Positions 28,723 to 36,631 of a stretch of DNA of 45,920 bases are shown piece by piece (the first letter of the stretch is position 1; each line of letters starts with the position of its first letter). A program made the translations under genes and the position numbers. This DNA is from an uncultured Geobacteraceae bacterium (GTDB taxonomy: Bacteria; Desulfobacterota; Desulfuromonadia; Geobacterales; Pseudopelobacteraceae). Under the pieces are notes generated by a model. The model was not told the origin of the DNA, ran no database searches, and saw nothing but the letters and a program-made list of their open reading frames with translations. The DNA lies in assembly GCA_903901875.1 (NCBI GenBank), contig CAIUSO010000042.1, forward strand, positions 1 through 45,920. The letters run 5' to 3'.

Positions 28723-28843
28723 TTGCAATCAAGATGACACCACTCGTAGGGGCGTATGGCCATACGCCCGCCTTTTGCTGTTCGCCACATTGGGGTGTAT
28801 GTCATATGTACACCCCAATGTTTTAATGTCATCTTGATTGCAA
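28723..28843. repeat. 121-bp nested-palindrome element with 16-bp perfect terminal inverted repeats
   Basis: TTGCAATCAAGATGAC (28723-28738) and its exact reverse complement (28828-28843) enclose two further perfect dyads: a 20-bp palindrome GGGCGTATGGCCATACGCCC (28750-28769) and a 13-bp stem ACATTGGGGTGTA/TACACCCCAATGT (28787-28799 with 28809-28821). The whole would fold as a three-way junction. It looks like a MITE or a large structured repeat between glmU and the formate-dehydrogenase operon. It has no coding capacity. Confidence 0.85.
28787..28825 (+). terminator. Hairpin with T-run, likely glmU terminator
   Basis: The 13-bp stem inside the nested element has a 9-base loop and is followed by TTTTAAT, the form of an intrinsic terminator on the plus strand about 110 bases past the glmU stop. 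The earlier palindrome at 28750-28769, followed by GCCTTTT, could add to it. Confidence 0.5.
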
Positions 28844-28881
28844 TACAGAATAATACACACGAGTAACCTGGGGGGAGTGAC

Positions 28882-29742
28882 ATGTACAACCGTACCGAGA
28901 CGCTGGACACTCCCCCCTGCCATTCCCTCTATATCCCCTTCGATTGCCAAATTACCGCCATTACCGAACTGACCCCCCGGGAAAAACTGTTTCGGCTCAT
29001 TCGAAGCGACGGCACCCCCCTTGGCCATCTGCCGGGACAATTTATCCAGCTTTCCCTGCTGGGGTGGGGGGAAGCCCCTCTTTCCATCGCCTCATCCCCC
29101 ACCAGAGCAGGATATTTTGAACTGGGGGTTCGCCGGGCCGGACAGCTCACCACCGCCCTGCACCGGATGACGGTCGGCGACACCGTTGGCGTGCGGGGCC
29201 CCTTTGGACGCCCCTTCGATCTGGCGGCACTAAAGGGGGAGGATCTCCTGCTGATCTCCGGTGGCTGCGGCCTGGCTCCGCTCCGTTCGCTGATCCAGTA
29301 CTGCGAAGATCGGCCGGAGCAGTTTGGCCGTATCACCATCCTCTCCGGTGCCAGAAGTCCCGCCGACACCCTGTTCAAGGAGGAACTTGCCCAGTGGGAA
29401 GCGTCGGCACGCTTCGCCTGCCACCTGACGGTGGATACCGTGACCGATTCAGACTGCTTCACCGGGAACGTGGGATTGATCACCTCCCTGATTCCCCCCC
29501 TGACACCGGTGCCCCACCGCACCACCGCCGTCATCATCGGCCCGCCGGTCATGTACCGGGCGGTGATCGCCGAGCTGAAATCAAAGGGGCTCGGCTCCGA
29601 CCGGATCATCGTATCCCTGGAGCGGCAGATGCGCTGTGGCGTAGGCAAATGCGGCCATTGCACCATCGAGCACCTGTACTGCTGCCAGGATGGCCCGGTG
29701 TTTCGTCTCGACGAAATCGAGCAGCTGCGGGGGGCCCTATGA
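28882..29742 (+). CDS. FNR-like FAD/NAD(P)-binding oxidoreductase subunit with 2Fe-2S site (HydG/AsrB-like)
   Basis: 286 aa. A beta-barrel FAD domain (about 20-115; PLSIASSP replaces the usual RxYS motif) precedes a nucleotide-binding domain (ISGGCGLAPLRSL) and a C-terminal 2Fe-2S site CGVGKCGHCTI...CCQDGPVF (C252, C257, C260, C268). The fold is that of sulfhydrogenase gamma, AsrB and dihydroorotate dehydrogenase electron-transfer subunits, which pass electrons between NAD(P)H and an iron-sulfur partner. GGGGGGAG lies 5 bases before ATG 28882. The gene overlaps the catalytic subunit by ATGA, so it is probably the NAD(P)(H) module of a formate dehydrogenase (inference). Confidence 0.85.
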   Translation: MYNRTETLDTPPCHSLYIPFDCQITAITELTPREKLFRLIRSDGTPLGHLPGQFIQLSLLGWGEAPLSIASSPTRAGYFELGVRRAGQLTTALHRMTVGDTVGVRGPFGRPFDLAALKGEDLLLISGGCGLAPLRSLIQYCEDRPEQFGRITILSGARSPADTLFKEELAQWEASARFACHLTVDTVTDSDCFTGNVGLITSLIPPLTPVPHRTTAVIIGPPVMYRAVIAELKSKGLGSDRIIVSLERQMRCGVGKCGHCTIEHLYCCQDGPVFRLDEIEQLRGAL

Positions 29743-31775
29743 AACGGACCCTGACCGTCTGTCCTTACTGCGGCACCGGCTGCATGTTTTATCTGGTCAG
29801 CGACAACGGACGCCTCATCGGGGTGGAAGCCAGCAGTACCCATCCGGTCAGCCGGGGGGGGCTCTGTGTCAAGGGGTGGAATGCCTTTGCCTTCGTCCAT
29901 CACCCGGACCGCCTCACCACCCCTCTGATACGGAAGAACGGCACCCTTCAGGCTGCCACCTGGGATGAGGCCCTGGAGCTGGTGGTGGAACGCCTTGCCC
30001 AGGTCCAGCAGCGTCATGGCAGGGACGCCCTGATGTTTGCCTCCTCGGCCAAGGCCACCAACGAGGAGAACTACCTGCTGATGAAGCTGGCCCGGGCCGT
30101 CTTCCAGACCAACAACATCGACCACTGCGCCCGCCTCTGCCACTCCTCCACCGTCACCGGCCTGGCCGAAACCTTCGGTTCGGGGGCCATGACCAACGCC
30201 ATCTCCTGCATCGACGAAACCGACGTCATCTTCGTCATCGGCTCCAACACCACCGAGCAGCACCCGTTGATCGGCAGCCGCATCATGAACGCCGTCCGGA
30301 GCGGCACCCGGCTGCTGGTTGCCGATAACCGCCGTATCCGCCTCGCCCGCCATGCCGACCTGCACCTGCGCCACCGGAACGGCAGCGACGTACCGCTCCT
30401 CTGCGGCATGATGCAGGTGATCATTGCCGAAGGGCTGGCCGACAGAGAATTTATCGCCACCCGGACCGAAAATTATGAGGCACTGGCGGAAAGTGTGGCC
30501 CCCTGGACCCCGGAGCGGAGCGCGGCGGAAACCGGGCTGGAGGCAGCTGACATCATCGCCGCCGCCCGCCTCTACGCCGGAGCGAAGCGGGCCATGATCT
30601 TCTACTCCATGGGCATCACCCAGCACAGCCATGGCGTGGACAATGTGCGCTGCATCGCCTCCCTTGCCATGCTGACCGGCAATATCGGGAGACCGGGTAC
30701 CGGCGTCAACCCCCTGCGGGGGCAGAATAACGTGCAGGGGGGATGCGACATGGGGGCCCTTCCCGACCTCTACAGCGGTTACCAGAAGGTGTCCGAACCG
30801 CTGCATCGCCAGAGGTTTGCTGCTGCCTGGGGGGTCCCAGCACTCCCGGACACCCCCGGATTACCCCTGACCAGAGCCATGGACGCCGCCTCGGACGGAA
30901 AGCTCTTCGCCATGTTCATCATGGGGGAAAACCCCCTCCTGTCGGACCCGGACCAGCACCATGCCCGCAAAGCCCTGGAGAATCTGGAGCTGCTGGTGGT
31001 GCAGGACATCTTCCTGACCGAAACCGCCGCCCTGGCCCATATCGTTCTGCCGGCCGCCTGCTACGCCGAAAAAGAGGGAACGTTCACCAATACCGAGCGC
31101 CGGGTGCAGCGCGTGCGTAAAGCGGTAGAACCGCCGGGGGAGGCCAGAAGCGACCAGGATATTATCTGCGCCATTGCCCAACGGGCCGGTTATGATGGCA
31201 TGACATACGCCGATGCGTCAGAGGTGATGGACGAGATCGCCACGCTCACTCCCCACTACGGCGGCATCAGCTATGAGCGGCTCGACCCCCATGGGATTCC
31301 GTGGCCCTGCCCCACCCCGGACCACCCCGGCACACCCATTCTCCACCAGCAACGGTTTACCCGTGGCCAGGGCCATTTCAGTCCGGTCAGCCACCGGCTT
31401 CCCCAGGAGCAGCCGGACGCCGACTATCCCCTGGTACTGACCACCGGGAGAACCTATTTCCACTGGCACACCGGCACCATGACCCGCCGCACCCATCTGC
31501 TGGATCGTGAGGAGCCCGGTTCCTTTCTGGAACTGCACCCGGACGATGCCACCCGCCTCTCCATCCGCCATCGGGAACGGCTGCTGGTTATCAGCAGACG
31601 GGGGAGCATCCAGACCGAAGCACGGGTCACCTCCATGGTGATCCCCGGCGTGGTCTTCATGCCGTTCCATTTTGCCGAAGGGGCCGCCAACCGCCTCACA
31701 AACAACGTCCTTGACCCGGAATCGTCCATTCCCGAATTCAAGGTCTGTGCGGTACGCCTGGAGAAGCTGCCATGA
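29739..31775 (+). CDS. fdhA: Formate-dehydrogenase-type molybdopterin oxidoreductase, catalytic subunit
   Basis: 678 aa. The N-terminal 4Fe-4S motif is CPYCGTGC...GGLCVKG (C8, C11, C15, C43). The active site reads DHCARLCHSS, with Cys134 (codon TGC) where selenoenzymes have Sec, followed by His135. The Mo-bisMGD domains are full length, including ATNEENYLLMK, GSNTTEQHP, GQNNVQGGCDMGALP and the C-terminal dinucleotide-binding domain (TTGRTYFHWHTGTMTRR). No Tat signal, so it is cytoplasmic. The expected reaction is formate oxidation or CO2 reduction; assignment against other bisMGD enzymes rests on the active-site motif and remembered family patterns. It overlaps both neighbours by ATGA. Confidence 0.85.
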   Translation: MKRTLTVCPYCGTGCMFYLVSDNGRLIGVEASSTHPVSRGGLCVKGWNAFAFVHHPDRLTTPLIRKNGTLQAATWDEALELVVERLAQVQQRHGRDALMFASSAKATNEENYLLMKLARAVFQTNNIDHCARLCHSSTVTGLAETFGSGAMTNAISCIDETDVIFVIGSNTTEQHPLIGSRIMNAVRSGTRLLVADNRRIRLARHADLHLRHRNGSDVPLLCGMMQVIIAEGLADREFIATRTENYEALAESVAPWTPERSAAETGLEAADIIAAARLYAGAKRAMIFYSMGITQHSHGVDNVRCIASLAMLTGNIGRPGTGVNPLRGQNNVQGGCDMGALPDLYSGYQKVSEPLHRQRFAAAWGVPALPDTPGLPLTRAMDAASDGKLFAMFIMGENPLLSDPDQHHARKALENLELLVVQDIFLTETAALAHIVLPAACYAEKEGTFTNTERRVQRVRKAVEPPGEARSDQDIICAIAQRAGYDGMTYADASEVMDEIATLTPHYGGISYERLDPHGIPWPCPTPDHPGTPILHQQRFTRGQGHFSPVSHRLPQEQPDADYPLVLTTGRTYFHWHTGTMTRRTHLLDREEPGSFLELHPDDATRLSIRHRERLLVISRRGSIQTEARVTSMVIPGVVFMPFHFAEGAANRLTNNVLDPESSIPEFKVCAVRLEKLP

Positions 31776-32752
31776 AAAGTTTGACACCGCTACAACTGGA
31801 ACACTTTCTGGCCCACCTCGCCGAGCGGTACGAACTGCGTGTACCGATTCTGCTGCCAGACGGCACCCGCACCATCGGTTCACCGGACGATGGCCCCCTT
31901 GCCCTTCTCGGAGGTGCCGTACCGGGCAAGCCGACGGCAGCGTTTTTCCCCCAGCAGGAGACCATCTTCACCGCCATCCATGGCCGGCTTAGCCAGGCAC
32001 CCCCGCCGCCAAAACCGCTCTTTATCCTCGGTTTCACCGCCACCGACCTGGAATGCCTCCGTTTCATCGACCGGTTCTTTGCCGACGGTATCCGTGACGA
32101 CCTCTACTTCCGCCTCCGGCAGGGGGCCGTCGTGGCGGGAATTTCCGGGTACTGCGGAGCCAAGGGGACGTTGCTGCCTCCAGCAGCGGGAAACTGTGAT
32201 CTTGAGCTGTTCCTGGCAGGGGATACCTGGCTGGTGATTCCCTACAGTGGGACCGGAACCGAACTGGCAAAGGAACTGCCAAACGCCGCCACCCCGGAAG
32301 AGGCAGAACTGTTCAAATGCTCTATCCCCACGGTGCCCGATGGCGGGGAAACCCTGCTGCAGGCCGCCTCAGCACTGCTTTGCGCCGATCGGGTGCCCGA
32401 CTCATTCTGGGAAGAGCTGGGGGAGCGGTGTATCGCCTGCACCGGCTGCAACCTGGCCTGCCCCACCTGTACCTGTTTCGGCGTCCAGGACTGGCGTTCG
32501 TCCACCGGGGTAGAGCGAAGCCGCACCTGGGATTCCTGCCAACTGGACGGTTTCATGCGGGAAGCCAGCGGCCACAACCCCCTCGGCAGCGAAGCACTCC
32601 GGAGCCGACGACGCATCCACCACAAGCTGGCCGCCGACCCCCGAAAATGGGGTGAAATCAGTTGTTTCAGATGCGGCCGCTGTGATGCCGCCTGCCCCAC
32701 CGGCATCGGCATGATGGCGGTGGCAGCGGATCTGGTGGCACGGTTTGGGTAA
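31772..32752 (+). CDS. 4Fe-4S dicluster electron-transfer subunit (HydB/AsrA-like)
   Basis: 326 aa. The C-terminal third has two ferredoxin-type sites: CIACTGCNLACP (C220, C223, C226, C230) and CFRCGRCDAACP (C298, C301, C304, C308). The N-terminal part resembles the beta subunit of sulfhydrogenase and AsrA. Such subunits wire the FNR-like subunit to the catalytic subunit. The start ATG overlaps the fdhA stop (ATGA). With its two partners it forms a compact soluble three-subunit enzyme. The first motif is followed by an additional TCTCF cysteine pair. Confidence 0.8.
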   Translation: MKSLTPLQLEHFLAHLAERYELRVPILLPDGTRTIGSPDDGPLALLGGAVPGKPTAAFFPQQETIFTAIHGRLSQAPPPPKPLFILGFTATDLECLRFIDRFFADGIRDDLYFRLRQGAVVAGISGYCGAKGTLLPPAAGNCDLELFLAGDTWLVIPYSGTGTELAKELPNAATPEEAELFKCSIPTVPDGGETLLQAASALLCADRVPDSFWEELGERCIACTGCNLACPTCTCFGVQDWRSSTGVERSRTWDSCQLDGFMREASGHNPLGSEALRSRRRIHHKLAADPRKWGEISCFRCGRCDAACPTGIGMMAVAADLVARFG

Positions 32753-32774
32753 TGTTGCTTCTACCATGCAACAG

Positions 32775-32803
32775 TTGCACTGCCATTAAACTAGTGGTAT
32801 TAT
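32775..32803 (+). promoter_or_regulatory. Predicted sigma-70 promoter of the AAA ATPase gene
   Basis: TTGCAC (32775-32780), 17 bases, TATTAT (32798-32803). The -10 box lies inside the dyad 32790-32826, so a bound protein would block it. Confidence 0.55.
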
Positions 32804-32826
32804 ACTACTGGTTTAATACCACTAGT
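32790..32826. promoter_or_regulatory. 13-bp perfect dyad operator over the -10 box and start site
   Basis: ACTAGTGGTATTA (32790-32802) and TAATACCACTAGT (32814-32826) are exact reverse complements with an 11-base spacer; the spacer itself holds ACTACTGGT, a near copy of the arm start. The overlap with the -10 box and expected start near 32810 is the geometry of a repressor operator. Confidence 0.6.
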
Positions 32827-32869
32827 TAAATGGCTGACACTGGTGTGAAGGTCTTTTAAAGGAGTAAGC

Positions 32870-34042
32870 ATGTCTGCCATAAGAAACCCCTTTTCCAAGA
32901 CAGTCGTGGGTGACGATGAACCTTTGTGCAATCAGAAGAGTCTCCTTGCGGCACTCATGCTTGAAGCGCGGTCAGGTAACAACAATGTTCTGCTGGCACC
33001 ACGAAGATGCGGAAAAACATCACTGGCCATGAGACTGGCCAGAGATTACCGAGCGGAAGGTGGTCTGGCAACCTACTGCGACTTAAGTTCTGTTCCGTCA
33101 GCCGATGCGGCAGCCGACCGAATTGCAACCGCCTTATTTGCATCCCTGAGCGTAAACGACAAAGTGTTCACCAGACTTTCACGGCTGGTCACTGCGTTTG
33201 TCCCGGTCATGACAATGAACCCCGATGGTTCTTTTTCGGTATCCGCCGCAGCATCGGGCCTTGCCAAAAGCGGCCTTGACAGGCTTGTCTCGGTAGTCTC
33301 GTCGCTGGACAACATCTCCTCAAACTCAAAAACGCCCCTTCTTGTCATATTTGATGAATTCCAGGACCTTGCCATGCTGAAGGACGGCTCACACATAGAG
33401 GCCGCCCTCCGTTCAACCATCCAGCATCACAAAGCGTCCTATCTGTTTGTTGGTTCACGAAGAAAACTGTTGCGCGATATGTTTGAGTCGCCAAAACGGG
33501 CGTTTTATCGAGGTGCCACCACGCGGGAACTCCCGTTGATAGAACCGGATGAATTTTCCCACCATCTGGTGGCACGTGCCGGGAAATCGGGTGCCCTCTG
33601 GCCACAGGATATTGCTGATACACTTGTTGCAATCGGGGAATGTCACACCTACAGTGTTACGGCCATTGCCCATGCCCTGTACGAATCTACGGCACCACAG
33701 GTACCAAATGAGGATGATCTTGCCCAGGCCGTACATACGGCATTAGCCAGAGAAACATCGCTTTTCACGTCCGTATACGCGTCACTTACTCCCCAATCCC
33801 GTACCCTCATCGAGGCTCTCGCAAAGGAATCGACAAGGCAACCGATGTCGGGTGAATACATGTCACGCCAGAGGCTCAGTAATGCGGCAACGATCAAAAA
33901 ATCGTTGACTGCACTTATCAATGGAGACCACATTGCAAAGGATGAAAGCGGCCGTATCTATCTCACTGACCCGCTCTTAAAGCGCTGGCTCAATTCAAGA
34001 TGGAGCTCGCAGCAGATGATTTCCATGCCACCAATTCGGTGA
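32870..34042 (+). CDS. AAA-type ATPase with winged-helix C-terminus (archaeal/MNS-like)
   Basis: 390 aa. Walker A is APRRCGKTS (about 43-51), Walker B is LLVIFDEFQDL (about 157-167), and a VGSRRKLLRDMF segment holds the sensor Arg. The C-terminal 80 residues (SRQPMSGEYMS...ATIKKSLTALINGDHIAKD...RIYLTDPLLKRWL) read as a winged helix. This build fits the ATPase_2/MNS-type P-loop proteins, often single genes linked to mobile DNA or toxin systems; function unknown. ATG 32870 has AAAGGAG upstream. It is preceded by the dyad operator and followed by the converging lytic transglycosylase 14 bp away. No partner gene is visible. Confidence 0.75.
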   Translation: MSAIRNPFSKTVVGDDEPLCNQKSLLAALMLEARSGNNNVLLAPRRCGKTSLAMRLARDYRAEGGLATYCDLSSVPSADAAADRIATALFASLSVNDKVFTRLSRLVTAFVPVMTMNPDGSFSVSAAASGLAKSGLDRLVSVVSSLDNISSNSKTPLLVIFDEFQDLAMLKDGSHIEAALRSTIQHHKASYLFVGSRRKLLRDMFESPKRAFYRGATTRELPLIEPDEFSHHLVARAGKSGALWPQDIADTLVAIGECHTYSVTAIAHALYESTAPQVPNEDDLAQAVHTALARETSLFTSVYASLTPQSRTLIEALAKESTRQPMSGEYMSRQRLSNAATIKKSLTALINGDHIAKDESGRIYLTDPLLKRWLNSRWSSQQMISMPPIR

Positions 34043-34055
34043 GCGTTCGGTTTTA

Positions 34056-34709
34056 CTAGTGTGAAGGGGGATCGGGGGGAGAGCTGAGGGTGGAGCGGGG
34101 AACACGCACGTAGGGGGTAAATTTCATTACTACCGGTTTTTTTTCACCTCGACCGATCTGCTCAACCTGTGCAGCGAGTGAGGCAATCATCGCCTCCTTG
34201 AGGTCGTCGTCAATTGGCTGGGGGGCTTTTCCCCGCCCCAACTGTTTCAGTCGGTCAAACACCCTGCGGGCATACGCCTCGCTCTTGCCCGGCGTCTGGC
34301 TGTTGTAACAGCCGATGGCCTTCCAGTTGTAGCCGTATTTTTCAATACAGGTGGCCAGAATCCATGAGCCGGTTTTGGTGTTATAGCAGGCATCATCCAG
34401 ATGTCGCCAGCGTTCTTCTCCCAGTACCGGCTTCCAGATGGTATTAATCTGCATCAAGCCGATATCGGTGCTGTTGTTGGAATTTTTATTGACCGCTGCA
34501 GGGTTCATGTTTGATTCAACCCCGGCGATAGCCCTCAATACCTGGGGGTTGATGCCGTACATGGCACCCGCCTCTGCAAAGCAGAACGCACAAGCATCCC
34601 GCTCCGCCACCATCGCCAAAATGCACATCATCGTACAGCAGCAAATAAAACGTATTATTATAAGGTAGTTAAGCAACATAATCTTCGATATTTCCTGTAG
34701 TTGTCCCAT
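34056..34709 (-). CDS. Secreted lytic transglycosylase (SLT, GH23 type)
   Basis: Up to 217 aa. A hydrophobic N-terminus ending LAMVA is a likely signal peptide. The SLT domain (about 45-155) has the catalytic Glu in GVESNMNP, then GLMQIN and YNSQTPGKSEAYARRV. A C-terminal Pro/Ser-rich tail follows. It would cleave peptidoglycan glycan strands, as small transglycosylases that open the wall for secretion or pilus machines do. ATG 34709 follows the PilB-like stop by 7 bp, suggesting coupling; ATG 34679 would give a more standard signal peptide, and neither has a good ribosome binding site. Confidence 0.85.
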   Translation of the reverse strand: MGQLQEISKIMLLNYLIIIRFICCCTMMCILAMVAERDACAFCFAEAGAMYGINPQVLRAIAGVESNMNPAAVNKNSNNSTDIGLMQINTIWKPVLGEERWRHLDDACYNTKTGSWILATCIEKYGYNWKAIGCYNSQTPGKSEAYARRVFDRLKQLGRGKAPQPIDDDLKEAMIASLAAQVEQIGRGEKKPVVMKFTPYVRVPRSTLSSPPDPPSH

Positions 34710-34716
34710 CCCATGT

Positions 34717-36489
34717 CTACCCGGTCATTGCGACAACTTCTTCGTAGGTTGTCATCCCCTCGCGCATTTTCTTCATGGCTGACTCCCGTAAGGTGACCAT
34801 ACCCTCCTGCCGGGCGGCTTCAAGCAGTTCGGCGAGACCGGCGTTACCCGAAATGAGGGCTTTCATTTTTTCGGTAATCTCCAACACCTCAAACAGCCCG
34901 CTTCGCCCCTTATACCCGGTTCCCCGACACTCCTTGCAGCCATGGCCGCCCCACACATTCAGATTTTCATTCGGAAGCTGCACAGAGTCACATTGATTTT
35001 TGTCAAGGACCAGCGGACATTTGCAGTGGGGACACAGTGTCCTGATAAGACGCTGGGCAACCACTCCCACAAGTGTGGCAGATATCATGAACGGAGGAAT
35101 GCCCAGATCCATGAGGCGGATTATGGTGGACACCGAATCATTGGTATGGAGGGTAGACAGCACCAGATGCCCGGTCAGTGCGGCCTGTACCGCATTTTCG
35201 GCGGTGGCACGGTCCCGGATTTCCCCGATCATGATAATATCCGGGTCCTGCCGGAGAATGTTACGTAACAGGGTGTCAAAACCTATGCCGATACCCTGCT
35301 GAACGCCTATCTGATTAAAATCATCCAGGACCATTTCAATGGGGTCTTCCACCGTAATGATATTGACTTCGGACGAAGCGAGGGACCGGAGTGAAGAGTA
35401 GAGCGTGGTCGTCTTGCCGCTGCCGGTCGGACCGGTTACCAGGATAATACCGTTGGGACGCTTCAGGAATGAGCGGTATAATGACAATTCACGGGGATAG
35501 AACCCCATGGCGTCAAGATCCTGGAGAAATATATCGGGATCGAAAATCCGTATGACCACCTTTTCGCCAAACGCCACCGGAATGGTGGAAACCCTCAGTT
35601 CAATGTCCTTGTTGTTATGGTTCGTCTTGATTCTTCCGTCCTGTGGGCGCCGTTTCTCGGCAAGATCCATGCGGGAGAGCATTTTTATGCGGGAAACGAT
35701 GGGTGCATGAAGAGGTTTGGGAATGGTATGTATATTATGAAGAATACCGTCAATTCTGAATCTGATGTGGGTATTTTCACGTTTTGGCTCGATGTGGATG
35801 TCACTTGCATGCTGTTCAAAAGAATAGTTCAGCAGAAAATCAACCGCCGATACCACGTGCCGATCAGTGCCGTCCAGCTCCTGCTGACCTTTCAGCTTGA
35901 AGAAGTGTTCAAGATTGCCAAGGTCAACCGCCGAAGCGTTTTCCGTCTCGGCAGCGACGATTGAGGCGCGAAATCCATAAAATTCACGGATAATTTTAAG
36001 AATATCGGTTTTTGAACTGACAACACGCCTGATATTCAACCTGCGTGCCACGCCAAGCTCCTGGACCGGACTTTCGTCATAGGGGTCAGCAACCGCCACC
36101 GTAATTAAACCACCAGTTTCCCCCACCGTCACCAAGAGATTTTTCAGGGCAAACTGGTGGGGAATATGACCGGTGACCACCGGGAGATCCAATTTCAGAG
36201 GATCAATTTTTACATAGGGGAGCCCGCAACTCCGGGCCAGCGTTTCGGCAATGACATCTTCCGTAAGTATGGCACCCTGGCCTCCGTTGATTTCGAGTTT
36301 AAAAGAAGAGAGGATTTCGGTGGGAAAACCGGCGTCGTCCCGTACCGACCGGGAGGCCCCCGAATGGCCGGACTTAACCCGGGAGGCATGGTTTTTACTT
36401 CGGGCCAACACATCCTTGGCCTGAGTGCCGGTGATCAGCCCGCTCTGTTCAACCACCTGTACCAGATGTTCCAACGTCAGCTTTTTCAG
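34717..36489 (-). CDS. pilB: PilB/GspE-type type IV pilus assembly ATPase
   Basis: 590 aa from CTG 36489. A MshEN/T2SSE_N-like N-terminal region (about 60-170) precedes the ATPase with Walker A GPTGSGKTT (353-361), Asp box VEDPIE, Walker B IMIGEIRD and His box LVLSTLHTND. A tetracysteine zinc motif CPHC...CKEC (C486, C489, C518, C521) follows, as in PilB and GspE. It powers pilus extension. The start is unusual: GAGGTG lies 7 bases before CTG 36489, giving MKKLTLEHLVQ, while the next candidate, TTG 36474, is too far away. It is separate from pilA and the minor pilins but divergent from the latter. Confidence 0.85.
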   Translation of the reverse strand: MKKLTLEHLVQVVEQSGLITGTQAKDVLARSKNHASRVKSGHSGASRSVRDDAGFPTEILSSFKLEINGGQGAILTEDVIAETLARSCGLPYVKIDPLKLDLPVVTGHIPHQFALKNLLVTVGETGGLITVAVADPYDESPVQELGVARRLNIRRVVSSKTDILKIIREFYGFRASIVAAETENASAVDLGNLEHFFKLKGQQELDGTDRHVVSAVDFLLNYSFEQHASDIHIEPKRENTHIRFRIDGILHNIHTIPKPLHAPIVSRIKMLSRMDLAEKRRPQDGRIKTNHNNKDIELRVSTIPVAFGEKVVIRIFDPDIFLQDLDAMGFYPRELSLYRSFLKRPNGIILVTGPTGSGKTTTLYSSLRSLASSEVNIITVEDPIEMVLDDFNQIGVQQGIGIGFDTLLRNILRQDPDIIMIGEIRDRATAENAVQAALTGHLVLSTLHTNDSVSTIIRLMDLGIPPFMISATLVGVVAQRLIRTLCPHCKCPLVLDKNQCDSVQLPNENLNVWGGHGCKECRGTGYKGRSGLFEVLEITEKMKALISGNAGLAELLEAARQEGMVTLRESAMKKMREGMTTYEEVVAMTG

Positions 36490-36542
36490 GACACGTCACC
36501 TCAAACAATTAAAATAATATTACCGGTAAATTTCTATGAACA

Positions 36543-36572
36543 TTGACTAATTATAGGCAATGTTGATAGTAT
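36543..36572 (+). promoter_or_regulatory. Possible promoter of the minor-pilin/PilY1 operon
   Basis: TTGACT (36543-36548), 18 bases, TAGTAT (36567-36572), with a 7-bp dyad AACATTG/CAATGTT (36539-36545 and 36558-36564) across the -35 side. The gap 36490-36631 is the shared control region of this operon and the divergent PilB-like gene. No cyclic-di-GMP riboswitch fold was recognised in it. Confidence 0.35.
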
Positions 36573-36631
36573 CATATCTGGAAGCAATTATAACATTTTT
36601 CTGAAGTGTCTTCGCCCTCAAAAAGGTATGA

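Noticed and set aside
30138-30140. Selenocysteine in the formate dehydrogenase
   Set aside because: The codon is TGC (Cys), not TGA, so no recoding is needed.
28929-30806. 625-codon open frame on the minus strand
   Set aside because: It lies antisense to the FNR-like and fdhA genes, which have clear cofactor motifs; the long frame comes from their GC-rich third positions and encodes nothing recognisable.
36490-36631. Cyclic-di-GMP (GEMM) riboswitch before the PilY1 operon
   Set aside because: I looked for the conserved core and tetraloop-receptor sequences and found none; only a small dyad and possible promoter boxes.
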